Of a stretch of 6,254 nucleotides of DNA, positions 1 through 5,945 are shown piece by piece. Each line of letters begins with the position of its first letter. Position 1 is the first letter of the stretch. Origin of the DNA: Oscillospiraceae bacterium. GTDB taxonomy: Bacteria > Bacillota > Clostridia > Oscillospirales > Oscillospiraceae. The notes under the pieces were generated by a model. It did not search any database, had not been told where the DNA came from, and saw only the letters and a list, made by a program, of their open reading frames with translations. Both the position numbers and the translations under genes were made by a program. The stretch is from NCBI GenBank assembly GCA_017538775.1, contig JAFYIF010000231.1:1-6254 (forward strand), read 5' to 3'.

Positions 1-405
1 CTGGGCAACTGCGTCATCACCGAGTACGGCGCGCTGGTGGGCCAGATCATCGAGCTGGGCGGCGACTGGGCCACGGTGCGCACGGTCATCGACGTGGACA
101 TGGCCGTGGGCGCGCTGGTGGGCGCCTACAGCTACGCCGGGATGGTCACCGGGGAGTTCTCCCTGATGAAGCGGGGCCAGACCCGCCTGGCCTACCTCAG
201 CTCCGGGGCCCAGATCTTCGAGGGCGACGAGGTGCTGACCAGCGGCAAGGGCGGCTCCTTCCCGGCGGACCTGCTCATCGGCGTCATCCGGGAGGTCCGC
301 ACCGGCGACGGCGGCCAGACCGTCTACGGCATCATCGACCCGGCCTGCGACGTGGAGCAGCTGAGTCAGGTGTTCGTCATCAAGAGCTTCCAGACCAGGG
401 AGTGA
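1..405 (+). CDS. mreC: Rod shape-determining protein MreC, C-terminal part (5' end outside window)
   Basis: The frame is open from base 1 and gives 134 residues to the TGA at 403-405; the start and the membrane anchor lie upstream of the window. MreC is an extracytoplasmic scaffold of the elongasome that links MreB/MreD to PBP2. The visible part is the C-terminal beta-rich domain. It begins with a G-x-V-I-T-E-Y-G stretch and runs through an R-T-V-I-D-x-D segment. It then shows the family-typical E-G-D-E-V-L-T-S-G-K-G-G-S-F-P-A-D-L-L-I-G pattern at about residues 73-93 of the fragment, and ends in a conserved I-D-P-A-C-D-V-E-Q-L strand region. The downstream genes (mreD, PBP2) support the call. 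The stop is followed after 8 bases by the next gene, so the two are very probably co-transcribed. Nothing looks broken in the visible part. Confidence 0.93.
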   Translation: MGNCVITEYGALVGQIIELGGDWATVRTVIDVDMAVGALVGAYSYAGMVTGEFSLMKRGQTRLAYLSSGAQIFEGDEVLTSGKGGSFPADLLIGVIREVRTGDGGQTVYGIIDPACDVEQLSQVFVIKSFQTRE

Positions 406-413
406 GGGCCGCG

Positions 414-938
414 ATGAACCGGAAAGCGTGGATCGCGCTTGTCCTCCTGCTTGCGGTCATCCTGGGCGGCGCAGGTGTCGCGGCGCTTTTGGCAAACGCG
501 CCTGCGGTGGTCTTTGTCATCACAGCGCCGTATGGCGGGGGCGCGTCGGAATACCGGTATTACGCTGTGAACAGCGCCGGGCGCGCAAAAGCGGTGGAAC
601 CGTTTGCCTCGGACGAGATCGTGCGGTTTGACGTGCTTTCCGATCCGCCCAGGCATGTCGCGCCGTCGGGGCGGCCGGAACAAACGGCGGGGCCCGACGA
701 AACGCCGCTGCCCGATGAAACCATTCAGGCAATCAAGACAGCCGCGAGAGGAACAATCAAGTCTGATCTGATGCAGTATGACGTGCTCCAGGACGGAGCG
801 GCGTTTTTCGCGGTGGTGCAGTTGAACGTAAACTGGACATCGCCGTGCGATCTGTATCGGTGGGAGCCGGAAACGCAAAGCCTGAACAAGCTCTGCCGCT
901 GGGACGGCGTGGAGATCGTCGGCATCGCCCTGCCGTGA
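414..938 (+). CDS. Unrecognised membrane-anchored extracytoplasmic protein between mreC and mreD
   Basis: This is a 174-residue protein that I do not recognise. I chose the ATG at 414 because GAGGG at 404-408 sits 5 bases upstream; an in-frame GTG at 402 overlaps the mreC stop but has its purine tract only one base away. Residues about 5-28 form one hydrophobic helix after M-N-R-K, so it is a signal anchor or uncleaved signal peptide. The rest should lie outside the membrane: a strand-rich part (30-75), a Pro/Glu/Thr linker (about 78-103), a short helix, and a C-terminal strand-rich unit (about 120-174) with L-Y-R-W and C-R-W-D-G motifs that resembles a single propeller-like blade. Two cysteines (145, 161) could form a disulfide. 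Codon choice (more A/T-ending Lys, Ala and Leu codons) differs from the flanking genes, which suggests different age or origin. Its position inside the mre operon suggests a cell-wall elongation role, but that is inference only. Confidence 0.8.
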   Translation: MNRKAWIALVLLLAVILGGAGVAALLANAPAVVFVITAPYGGGASEYRYYAVNSAGRAKAVEPFASDEIVRFDVLSDPPRHVAPSGRPEQTAGPDETPLPDETIQAIKTAARGTIKSDLMQYDVLQDGAAFFAVVQLNVNWTSPCDLYRWEPETQSLNKLCRWDGVEIVGIALP

Positions 939-971
939 CGATTTGCTTTTTTGAAGGGAAAGCATACAGGG

Positions 972-1490
972 ATGATATTTCTTGATCTCATTGACGGAAA
1001 AAAGCTCCGCCGGACGGCGTACAATCTGCTGTTCCTGGCCGGGGCCCTGTGGCTCCAGTTCTCCGTGCTGGCGCGGCTGGAGATTTTGGGGACGCGGATC
1101 TTTCTGCTTCCGGCCGCCGTGGTGGCGGTCGGGATGTGGGAAGGGGGCGTCCGGGGCGGCGTGCTGGGCGCGCTGGCGGGCCTGGGCTGCGACCTGGCGA
1201 TGACGGAGAGCACCGTCACCTTTCTGATTTTGTTCTCCATCTACGGCTTCGCCGCCGGTGTGCTGGCGGACTATCTGGTGAACCGCCGGATTCTGTCCTG
1301 CCTGATCCTCTCCGCCCTGGCCCTGCTGCTGACCGCGCTGGTGCAGATCCTCCCCCTCTGGGTCTTCCACGGCGTGGGCCTGGACGAGCTGCTGCCCTAT
1401 GTGCTGCTCCAGACGCTGTGGAGCCTGCCATTTGCGGTTCCGGCATTTTATCTGTGCAGGGCCATAGGAGGAAAACAAATTGAAAACTGA
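972..1490 (+). CDS. mreD: Rod shape-determining protein MreD
   Basis: This 172-residue polytopic membrane protein has the usual MreD size. MreD is the integral-membrane partner of MreC in the elongasome. The sequence has about six hydrophobic stretches (roughly residues 18-36, 43-56, 62-78, 82-102, 108-132, 143-163), starting with a basic K-K-L-R-R end. It also carries the family-like region M-W-E-G-G-V-R-G-G-V-L-G-A-L-A-G-L-G-C-D that precedes the fourth segment. I chose the ATG at 972 because GAAGGGAA at 953-960 is a good ribosome binding site 11 bases upstream; a TTG at 951 would lie within that site. It follows the unknown gene by 33 bases. Its last residues, I-E-N and the stop, are encoded by the left edge of the palindromic repeat starting at 1480, so the native C-terminus has probably been replaced by a few repeat-encoded residues. 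Confidence 0.9.
   Translation: MIFLDLIDGKKLRRTAYNLLFLAGALWLQFSVLARLEILGTRIFLLPAAVVAVGMWEGGVRGGVLGALAGLGCDLAMTESTVTFLILFSIYGFAAGVLADYLVNRRILSCLILSALALLLTALVQILPLWVFHGVGLDELLPYVLLQTLWSLPFAVPAFYLCRAIGGKQIEN
1466..1471 (+). promoter_or_regulatory. Apparently orphaned strong ribosome binding site inside the mreD 3' end
   Basis: A perfect AGGAGG lies in the last codons of mreD and is followed, 8 bases on, by TTG at 1480, the first base of the repeat. The only reading frame it could now serve is a 13-codon stretch (TTG 1480 to TAG 1519-1521) inside repeat copy 1. In operons of this kind the site would normally serve the next gene. Here that gene (mrdA) starts 329 bases downstream with a weaker site of its own. 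I infer a relic left by insertion of the repeat. Confidence 0.45.
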
Positions 1491-1627
1491 AGACTTAAGA
1501 ATGAAGAATGAAAAATCGTAGTGTCGCTCCGCGACAGATTTTATAAAAATGTCCCCGAAGGGGACACCGCCATTTTTCATTTTTCAATTTTCAATTTTCA
1601 GTCCTCAGTCCTCAGTCCTCCTTAGTC
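1480..1627. repeat. MITE-like palindromic repeat, copy 1, with heptamer-built arms
   Basis: The left arm (1480-1514) is five degenerate heptamers: TTGAAAA, CTGAAGA, CTTAAGA, ATGAAGA, ATGAAAA. The right arm (1572-1627) is eight: ATTTTTC twice, AATTTTC twice, AGTCCTC three times, then CTTAGTC. The arms are roughly reverse complements of each other. The core holds two perfect small hairpins: TGTCGC-TCC-GCGACA (1522-1536) and TGTCCCC-GAA-GGGGACA (1550-1566), joined by an A/T-rich linker. The outer GTGTC (1521-1525) can also pair with GACAC (1563-1567), so the whole unit can fold as one long cruciform. No protein is encoded. The second hairpin followed by T-runs could also act as a weak transcription terminator between mreD and mrdA. 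Confidence 0.9.
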
Positions 1628-1630
1628 GAA

Positions 1631-1769
1631 TTGAAAACTGAAGACTTAAGAATGAAGAATGAAAAATAGTAGTGTCGCTCCGCGACAGATTTTATAAATG
1701 TCCCCGAAGGGGACACTACCATTTTTCATTTTTAAGTTTTCAGTCTTCAGTCTTCAGTCTTCAGTCCTC
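1631..1769. repeat. MITE-like palindromic repeat, copy 2, tandem with copy 1
   Basis: The left arm repeats copy 1 base for base for its first 37 bases, 151 bases downstream. The core hairpins recur at 1673-1687 (TGTCGC-TCC-GCGACA) and 1699-1715 (TGTCCCC-GAA-GGGGACA). The palindrome is better preserved here: GTAGTGTC (1669-1676) matches GACACTAC (1712-1719) perfectly, and the adjoining ATGAAAAAT and ATTTTTCAT also pair. The right arm has lost one heptamer compared with the left arm and ends in three AGTCTTC heptamers plus one AGTCCTC (1742-1769), where copy 1 has three AGTCCTC. The changes are in heptamer number and in a few bases of the linker, as expected from slippage. The stretch 1770-1783 after it is pyrimidine-rich and shows nothing else. 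Confidence 0.9.
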
Positions 1770-1783
1770 CTCCTCCCCCAAAA

Positions 1784-1790
1784 AGAAAGG
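1784..1790 (+). promoter_or_regulatory. Ribosome binding site of mrdA
   Basis: AGAAAGG lies 9 bases before the ATG at 1800. It decides the start: the same frame is open back to an ATG at 1698, but that ATG lies in the second core hairpin of repeat copy 2, and the extra residues would be repeat-encoded. Confidence 0.65.
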
Positions 1791-1799
1791 TTCTATCAT

Positions 1800-3920
1800 A
1801 TGCAAAAATTCGTTTCCCGCGGCCGTCTGGCCTTCATGGCGCTGATCACCGCCGCGCTGATCGCCGTCAGCCTGATCTCCCTGTACAAGCTCCAGATCGT
1901 GGAGGGGCTGGCCTATTACGAGGAGAGCCGCAACAACATCGTCACCACCCAGCGGGTCAGCGCGGCCCGGGGGAACATCATGGACCGCTATGGGCGCATT
2001 CTGGTGGAGAACCGGGTCATCAACGACCTGGTCATCGACGAGGGGGACCTGTTCCGGGACGACGACCCGGACTACGCCCGGGCCAACGCCACGATTTTGC
2101 GGCTGTGTACGATGGCCACGGACTTCGGGGACAGCTACATCGACACCCTGCCCATCACGAAGACCCCGCCCTTTGAGTACACGCCCATGAGCGACTGGCA
2201 GCGGGTCTTTCTGGAGGCCTATCTCAACGACAAGGACCTGAGCCCCGGCACCACCGCCGTGGAGCTGATGGCCTTCATGCGCGACCGCTATAAGATCGAC
2301 AACAGCTACACCGCCGAGGAGACCCGCACCATCGCGGGCATCCGCTATGAGATCAACGGCCGCTACAGCCGGAACTTCAACACCTCCGACTACGTCTTCG
2401 CCAAGGACGTGAGCATGGACCTGATCACCACGCTGATGGAGAACGACGTGGGCGGCTTCGACGTGCGCACCGGCTTCACCCGGGAGGTGAAGACCGAGGC
2501 CGCCGGGCATCTGCTGGGCTACACCGGCCAGATCTTCGGCGAGGAGGTGGACAAGTACACGGCCCTGGGCTACGACCTGGACGCCTATGTGGGCAAGTCC
2601 GGGGCGGAGCTGGCTTTTGAAAGCTATCTCCACGGCACCGACGGCCAGGCAAGGGTGACGCGCACCGCCACCGGCGTGGTCACCGACACGGTCTATACCA
2701 AGGAGACCGTCCCCGGCAACCACGTCTATCTGACCATCGACATCGGGATGCAGCAGGCCACGGAGCGGGCCCTGGACGAGTACATCACCGAGGAAAACGC
2801 CCGCCGGACCGAGAACAACGCCAACATCGCCCGCTACGGCGGCTCCCCCTCCGACATCGAGCAGCTCATCACCGGCGGCGCGGCCGTGGCGGTGGACGTG
2901 AACACCGGGGAGCCTCTGGCCATCGCCAGCTGGCCCTCCTACTCCATCTCCGAGCTGCTGAACGACTACGAGAGCCTGAACCAGCGGGAGAACTCCCCGC
3001 TGTTCAACCGGGCCTTCGGCGCGGCCTACGCCCCCGGCTCCACCTTCAAGCCCTGCACCGCCATCGCGGGCCTGGCCGAGCGGAAGATCTTCACCGGCAC
3101 CGTCATCCACGACGAGGGCGTCTACACCAAGTATGAGGACATCGGTTACGCCCCGGTCTGCTGGATTTACTCCTCCGTCCACCTGACCCACGGGGACATG
3201 AACGTCACCAGCGCCATCACCAACTCCTGCAACTACTTCTTCTACGCCGTGGGCGACGCGCTGCAGATCAGCCTCATGGCAAAGTACGCGAAGGGCTTCG
3301 GCCTGGGCGAGCCCACCGGCATCGAGCTGGACGAGGAGATCGGGGCCATGACCTCCGACCAGTACATGCAGGCCAAGTACGGGCGCGACGTGTACGCCGG
3401 CGAGACCATCCAGGCCGCCATCGGCCAGGCCGAGAGCATGTTCACCCCCTTGCAGCTGGCCGAATACTGCGCGGCCCTGGCCAACAACGGCACCCGCCAC
3501 TCCGCCAGCATCCTGAAAAGCGTCTACAGCTACGACTTTTCCCAGTCCGTCTATCAGCGGCAGCCGGAGGTGCTGTCCCGGGTGGAGACCAACCAGGAGT
3601 ACTTCGACGCGGTCCACTACGGGATGCGCGGCGTGGTCACCGACGCGGCGGTGGGCGCGGCCTACAAATACTTCCAGGGCGTCTCCTATTCCGTGGCGGG
3701 CAAGACCGGAACCGCCCAGGTGGGCGAGGGCCGGACCAACACCGGCGTGTTCATCTGCTACGCCCCCTACTACAACCCCCGGATCGCCGTGGCCGTGGTG
3801 GTGGAGAAGGCCGGGGCCGGGTCCAGCGTCATCCAGATCAGCCGCAGCATCCTGGACTATTACTTCTCCCTGGACTCCTTCACCCTCTCCCTGGAGCGCG
3901 AGGGAAGCCTGCTCCGCTGA
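1800..3920 (+). CDS. mrdA: Penicillin-binding protein 2 (class B, elongasome D,D-transpeptidase)
   Basis: A 706-residue class B PBP, the monofunctional transpeptidase that cross-links peptidoglycan during side-wall growth, anchored in the membrane with its catalytic domain outside. A short basic N-terminus is followed by one transmembrane helix (about 10-28). The dimerisation/pedestal domain starts with R-G-N-I-M-D-R-Y-G-R at 57-66 and includes the G-x-x-G-x-x-x-x-x-x-x-G-L-H-type region around 235-290. The transpeptidase domain (about 355-695) has all three active-site motifs: S-T-F-K (nucleophile S414, K417), S-C-N (S476, N478) and K-T-G-T (K635-T638). Length is normal for the family. Context (mreC and mreD upstream) assigns it to the elongasome rather than to division. 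It is separated from mreD by two repeat copies and starts from a modest ribosome binding site, so its coupling to mreD looks disturbed. I see no clear terminator after its TGA. Confidence 0.95.
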   Translation: MQKFVSRGRLAFMALITAALIAVSLISLYKLQIVEGLAYYEESRNNIVTTQRVSAARGNIMDRYGRILVENRVINDLVIDEGDLFRDDDPDYARANATILRLCTMATDFGDSYIDTLPITKTPPFEYTPMSDWQRVFLEAYLNDKDLSPGTTAVELMAFMRDRYKIDNSYTAEETRTIAGIRYEINGRYSRNFNTSDYVFAKDVSMDLITTLMENDVGGFDVRTGFTREVKTEAAGHLLGYTGQIFGEEVDKYTALGYDLDAYVGKSGAELAFESYLHGTDGQARVTRTATGVVTDTVYTKETVPGNHVYLTIDIGMQQATERALDEYITEENARRTENNANIARYGGSPSDIEQLITGGAAVAVDVNTGEPLAIASWPSYSISELLNDYESLNQRENSPLFNRAFGAAYAPGSTFKPCTAIAGLAERKIFTGTVIHDEGVYTKYEDIGYAPVCWIYSSVHLTHGDMNVTSAITNSCNYFFYAVGDALQISLMAKYAKGFGLGEPTGIELDEEIGAMTSDQYMQAKYGRDVYAGETIQAAIGQAESMFTPLQLAEYCAALANNGTRHSASILKSVYSYDFSQSVYQRQPEVLSRVETNQEYFDAVHYGMRGVVTDAAVGAAYKYFQGVSYSVAGKTGTAQVGEGRTNTGVFICYAPYYNPRIAVAVVVEKAGAGSSVIQISRSILDYYFSLDSFTLSLEREGSLLR

Positions 3921-3959
3921 CGGTCTTAAAATTATTTGTGAAATTGCCCTGTTTTGCCC

Positions 3960-3988
3960 TTGCAAACCGCTTGCTTTTCGTATAAAAT
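3960..3988 (+). promoter_or_regulatory. Likely housekeeping-sigma promoter of mgsA
   Basis: TTGCAA (3960-3965) and TAAAAT (3983-3988) are separated by 17 bases, in an AT-rich spacer that contrasts with the GC-rich genes. An alternative -10, TATAAA at 3981-3986, would give a 15-base gap. The expected transcript start near 3995 leaves a leader of about 40 bases before the GTG of mgsA. Two TTGCCCT direct repeats (3944-3950, 3954-3960), 10 bases apart, sit just upstream; whether they are an operator is unknown. Confidence 0.6.
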
Positions 3989-4037
3989 AGGATAGTCGGA
4001 TTCTCGACTTTTTGAACTCGAAAAAGGAGCGGATACT

Positions 4038-4442
4038 GTGAACATCGCATTGATGAGCAACGACGGCAAGAAGGAACTGATGGTGCAGTTCTGCATCGCG
4101 TACTGCGGCATCCTGGCCAAGCACACCCTGTCCGCCACCAAGACGACGGGACAGCTCGTCAGCAGCGCCACGGGCCTTCCGATCAACCTCTGTCTGCCCG
4201 CCAACCAGGGCGGCAGCCAGCAGATCGGGGCGCGCATTTCCTACAACGAGATCGACCTGGTCCTCTTTTTCTGCGACCCGGACGACCTGGAGGCACACGC
4301 GCAGGTGAACGAGATCTCCCGCCTCTGCGACAAGCACATGATCCCCTTCGCCACCAACGTGGGCACGGCGGAGGTGCTGATCCAGGGCTTGCAGCGGGGC
4401 GATCTGGACTGGCGCAACATCGTCAATCCGCGCAACCAGTGA
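4038..4442 (+). CDS. mgsA: Methylglyoxal synthase family protein with substituted catalytic residues
   Basis: A 134-residue protein that aligns over its whole length with methylglyoxal synthase, the cytoplasmic enzyme turning dihydroxyacetone phosphate into methylglyoxal plus phosphate. Start: GTG at 4038, with AAGGAG (4024-4029) 8 bases upstream; the N-terminus N-I-A-L matches the family. Conserved: D9 (E. coli D20), K12 (K23), T34/T36/T37/G38 of the phosphate loop, H87 (H98), and the I-P-F-A-T-N-V-G-T-A-E block at 102-112. Changed: the catalytic Asp of the G-G-D-Q-Q motif (E. coli D71) is Ser60, the Asp of H-x-P-D-V (D101) is lost in a one-residue-shorter loop, E. coli H19 is N8, and the S-G of the S-G-P-x-G-G loop is P54-A55. 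Residue numbers for E. coli come from memory. Fold and family are sure; synthase activity is doubtful, so the symbol describes homology. Confidence 0.85.
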   Translation: MNIALMSNDGKKELMVQFCIAYCGILAKHTLSATKTTGQLVSSATGLPINLCLPANQGGSQQIGARISYNEIDLVLFFCDPDDLEAHAQVNEISRLCDKHMIPFATNVGTAEVLIQGLQRGDLDWRNIVNPRNQ

Positions 4443-4444
4443 CG

Positions 4445-4460
4445 CCGGCGGCAACGCCGG
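4445..4460 (+). other. Stem-loop directly after mgsA (GCAA tetraloop)
   Basis: CCGGCG (4445-4450), loop GCAA, CGCCGG (4455-4460): a perfect 6-bp stem capped by a GNRA-type tetraloop, 2 bases after the mgsA stop. There is no T-run after it, so it is not a standard intrinsic terminator; it may stabilise the mgsA transcript 3' end or be part of a repeat. Confidence 0.5.
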
Positions 4461-4548
4461 GCATGTGCAGGGCTGCCGGGCCGTCGAGGACGCCGGCCCC
4501 TACCGGAAACGTCGGTCATGTACAGGGCGGGGGCCATCCCCCGCCCTG
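4458..4548. repeat. Two REP-like units: shared 16-base leader, each followed by a different GC hairpin
   Basis: The leader CGGGCATGTGCAGGGC (4458-4473) recurs as CGGTCATGTACAGGGC (4513-4528), 14 of 16 bases identical, 55 bases apart. The first overlaps a long hairpin at 4470-4500: GGG, GCCGG and CGTC on the 5' side pair with GACG, CCGGC and CCC on the 3' side, with two 2-base bulges and a GAG loop. The second overlaps a perfect 11-bp hairpin, arms 4523-4533 and 4538-4548, loop CCAT. No T-tract follows either, and no T-box or other tRNA-synthetase leader element is visible. The pattern of constant leader plus variable palindrome suggests dispersed intergenic repeats rather than a control element of hisS. 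Confidence 0.6.
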
Positions 4549-4579
4549 AGCTTTCAAAAAGATAGGAGAAGACACAGCT

Positions 4580-5938
4580 ATGGAACGCATCAAGCCCCGG
4601 ACCCTGTCCGGGTTCATGGAACTGCTGCCCGCAGAGCAGATGAAGATGGAGGCCATCATGGCCGCCCTGCGGGAGACCTACGCCCTCTACGGCTTTTATC
4701 CCCTGGACACCCCCATCATCGAGGCCAGCGAGATTTTGCTGGCCAAAGGCGGCGGGGAGACCGAAAAACAGATCTACCGCTTCACCCGCGGGGACACGGA
4801 CCTGTCCCTCCGCTTCGACCTGACCGTGCCCCTGGCGAAATATGTGGCCATGAACTACGGCAGCCTGAGCTTCCCCTTCCGCCGCTACCAGATCGGCAAG
4901 GTCTACCGGGGCGAGCGGGCCCAGCGGGGCCGCTTCCGGGAGTTCTATCAGGCCGACATCGACATCATCGGCGACGGCAAGCTGGACATCGTCAACGAGG
5001 CGGAGATCCCCAGCATCATCTACCAGGCCTTCACCCGCCTGGGCCTGACGCGCTTCGTCATCCGGGTGAACAACCGCAAGATTTTGAACGGCTTTTACGC
5101 GCTGCTGGGTCTCAGCGACCGGGCCGGGGAGATCATGCGCACGGTGGACAAGCTGGACAAGATCGGCCCGGATGCCCTGCGGAAGCTGCTGATCACCGGC
5201 GAGACGGCCCTGACGCCGGACCAGGCCGACGACATTCTCCGCTTCATCGCCATCCGGGGCGACAACGCCCAGGTCATGGCGGCGCTGGAGGCCTACCGGG
5301 GCCGGAACGAGACCTTCGACACCGGCCTGGACGAGCTGGCCGCCGTCACCGGCTGCCTGGCCGCCTTCGGCGTGCCGGAGACCCACTTCGCCGTGGACCT
5401 GACCATCGCCCGGGGCCTGGACTACTACACCGGCACGGTCTACGAGACCACGCTGCTGGATCACCCGGAGATCGGCTCGGTCTGCTCCGGCGGACGCTAT
5501 GACGACCTGGCGGGCTACTACACCGACAAGGCCCTGCCCGGCGTGGGCATCGCCATCGGCCTGACCCGGCTGTTCTACGTCCTGCAGGAACAGGAGATGC
5601 TCTCCGACACCCTGCCCACCGCCCCGGCGGAGGTGCTGGTCCTGCCCATGACGAAAGACGTGGCCGCCGCAGCCCGCGTCGCCACCGCCCTGCGCGCAGC
5701 GGGCATCCGGACCCAGCTCTACACGGAGCCGAAGAAGTTCAAAGCCAAAATGAGCTACGCCGACCGCCTGGGCTTCCCCTTCGTCGCCATCCTGGGCGAA
5801 GACGAGCTGGCCGCCGGGAAGCTCAGTTTGAAAAACATGAAGACCGGGGAGCAGACCCTCCTCGACCCGGAGGAGGCGGCGGAGACCGTAAAACGCGCCA
5901 TGGCGCAGAGTGCGGAGGAAAAGCCCGTTCGGGGGTGA
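4580..5938 (+). CDS. hisS: Histidine--tRNA ligase
   Basis: A 452-residue class II aminoacyl-tRNA synthetase that charges tRNA-His in the cytoplasm. Start: ATG 4580 with AGGAG (4564-4568) 11 bases upstream. The catalytic core shows R-F-D-L-T-V-P (78-84) and motif 2 at about 101-131 with R-G-E-R-A-Q-R-G-R-F-R-E-F-Y-Q. It also has the histidine motif A, A-R-G-L-D-Y-Y-T-G (277-285, catalytic R278), motif B, S-G-G-R-Y-D-D-L (303-310), and motif 3, G-V-G-I-A-I-G-L-T-R-L (321-331). An anticodon-binding domain follows from about 350 to 435 (L-V-L-P start, K-K-F-K-A-K-M-S-Y-A-D region). Presence of that domain and of R278 argues against the short regulatory paralogue HisZ. The R-x-D-L-T-V-P form, instead of R-P-E-G-T, places it in the divergent clade also used by some proteobacteria and eukaryotes. 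No his genes adjoin it. Confidence 0.95.
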   Translation: MERIKPRTLSGFMELLPAEQMKMEAIMAALRETYALYGFYPLDTPIIEASEILLAKGGGETEKQIYRFTRGDTDLSLRFDLTVPLAKYVAMNYGSLSFPFRRYQIGKVYRGERAQRGRFREFYQADIDIIGDGKLDIVNEAEIPSIIYQAFTRLGLTRFVIRVNNRKILNGFYALLGLSDRAGEIMRTVDKLDKIGPDALRKLLITGETALTPDQADDILRFIAIRGDNAQVMAALEAYRGRNETFDTGLDELAAVTGCLAAFGVPETHFAVDLTIARGLDYYTGTVYETTLLDHPEIGSVCSGGRYDDLAGYYTDKALPGVGIAIGLTRLFYVLQEQEMLSDTLPTAPAEVLVLPMTKDVAAAARVATALRAAGIRTQLYTEPKKFKAKMSYADRLGFPFVAILGEDELAAGKLSLKNMKTGEQTLLDPEEAAETVKRAMAQSAEEKPVRG

Positions 5939-5945
5939 GGGGAAG

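Noticed and set aside
1480..1521. Small 13-codon gene starting at TTG 1480 behind AGGAGG
   Set aside because: The codons are the repeat's left arm and the same sequence recurs in copy 2 without the binding site; the AGGAGG is more likely a relic.
1541..1547. TATAAA in the repeat linker as a promoter for mrdA
   Set aside because: No -35-like hexamer lies at suitable distance; the A/T run is explained by the linker between the hairpins.
1480..1769. CRISPR array
   Set aside because: Only two long units, near-identical throughout and internally palindromic, with no repeat-spacer alternation.
1698..1799. N-terminal extension of PBP2 by 34 residues from the ATG at 1698
   Set aside because: The extension is encoded by repeat copy 2, its ATG sits in a hairpin, and a better ribosome binding site precedes the ATG at 1800.
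1761..4454. Very long open frame on the minus strand (897 codons) opposite mrdA and mgsA
   Set aside because: It is a shadow of GC-rich codon use on the plus strand: Val/Gly/Asp/His-rich low-complexity product with no domain, spanning two well-identified genes and the spacer between them.
4523..4548. Intrinsic terminator after mgsA
   Set aside because: The stem is strong, but the sequence after it is TGAGCTTTC rather than a T-run, so it fits a repeat hairpin better.
4443..4579. T-box riboswitch ahead of hisS
   Set aside because: The spacer is too short and lacks the conserved T-box sequence and a terminator with a T-run.
4465..5502. Open frame of 345 codons on the plus strand overlapping hisS
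   Set aside because: Product is Arg/Pro/Gly/His-rich and without domains, and it lies out of frame within the clear HisRS gene.
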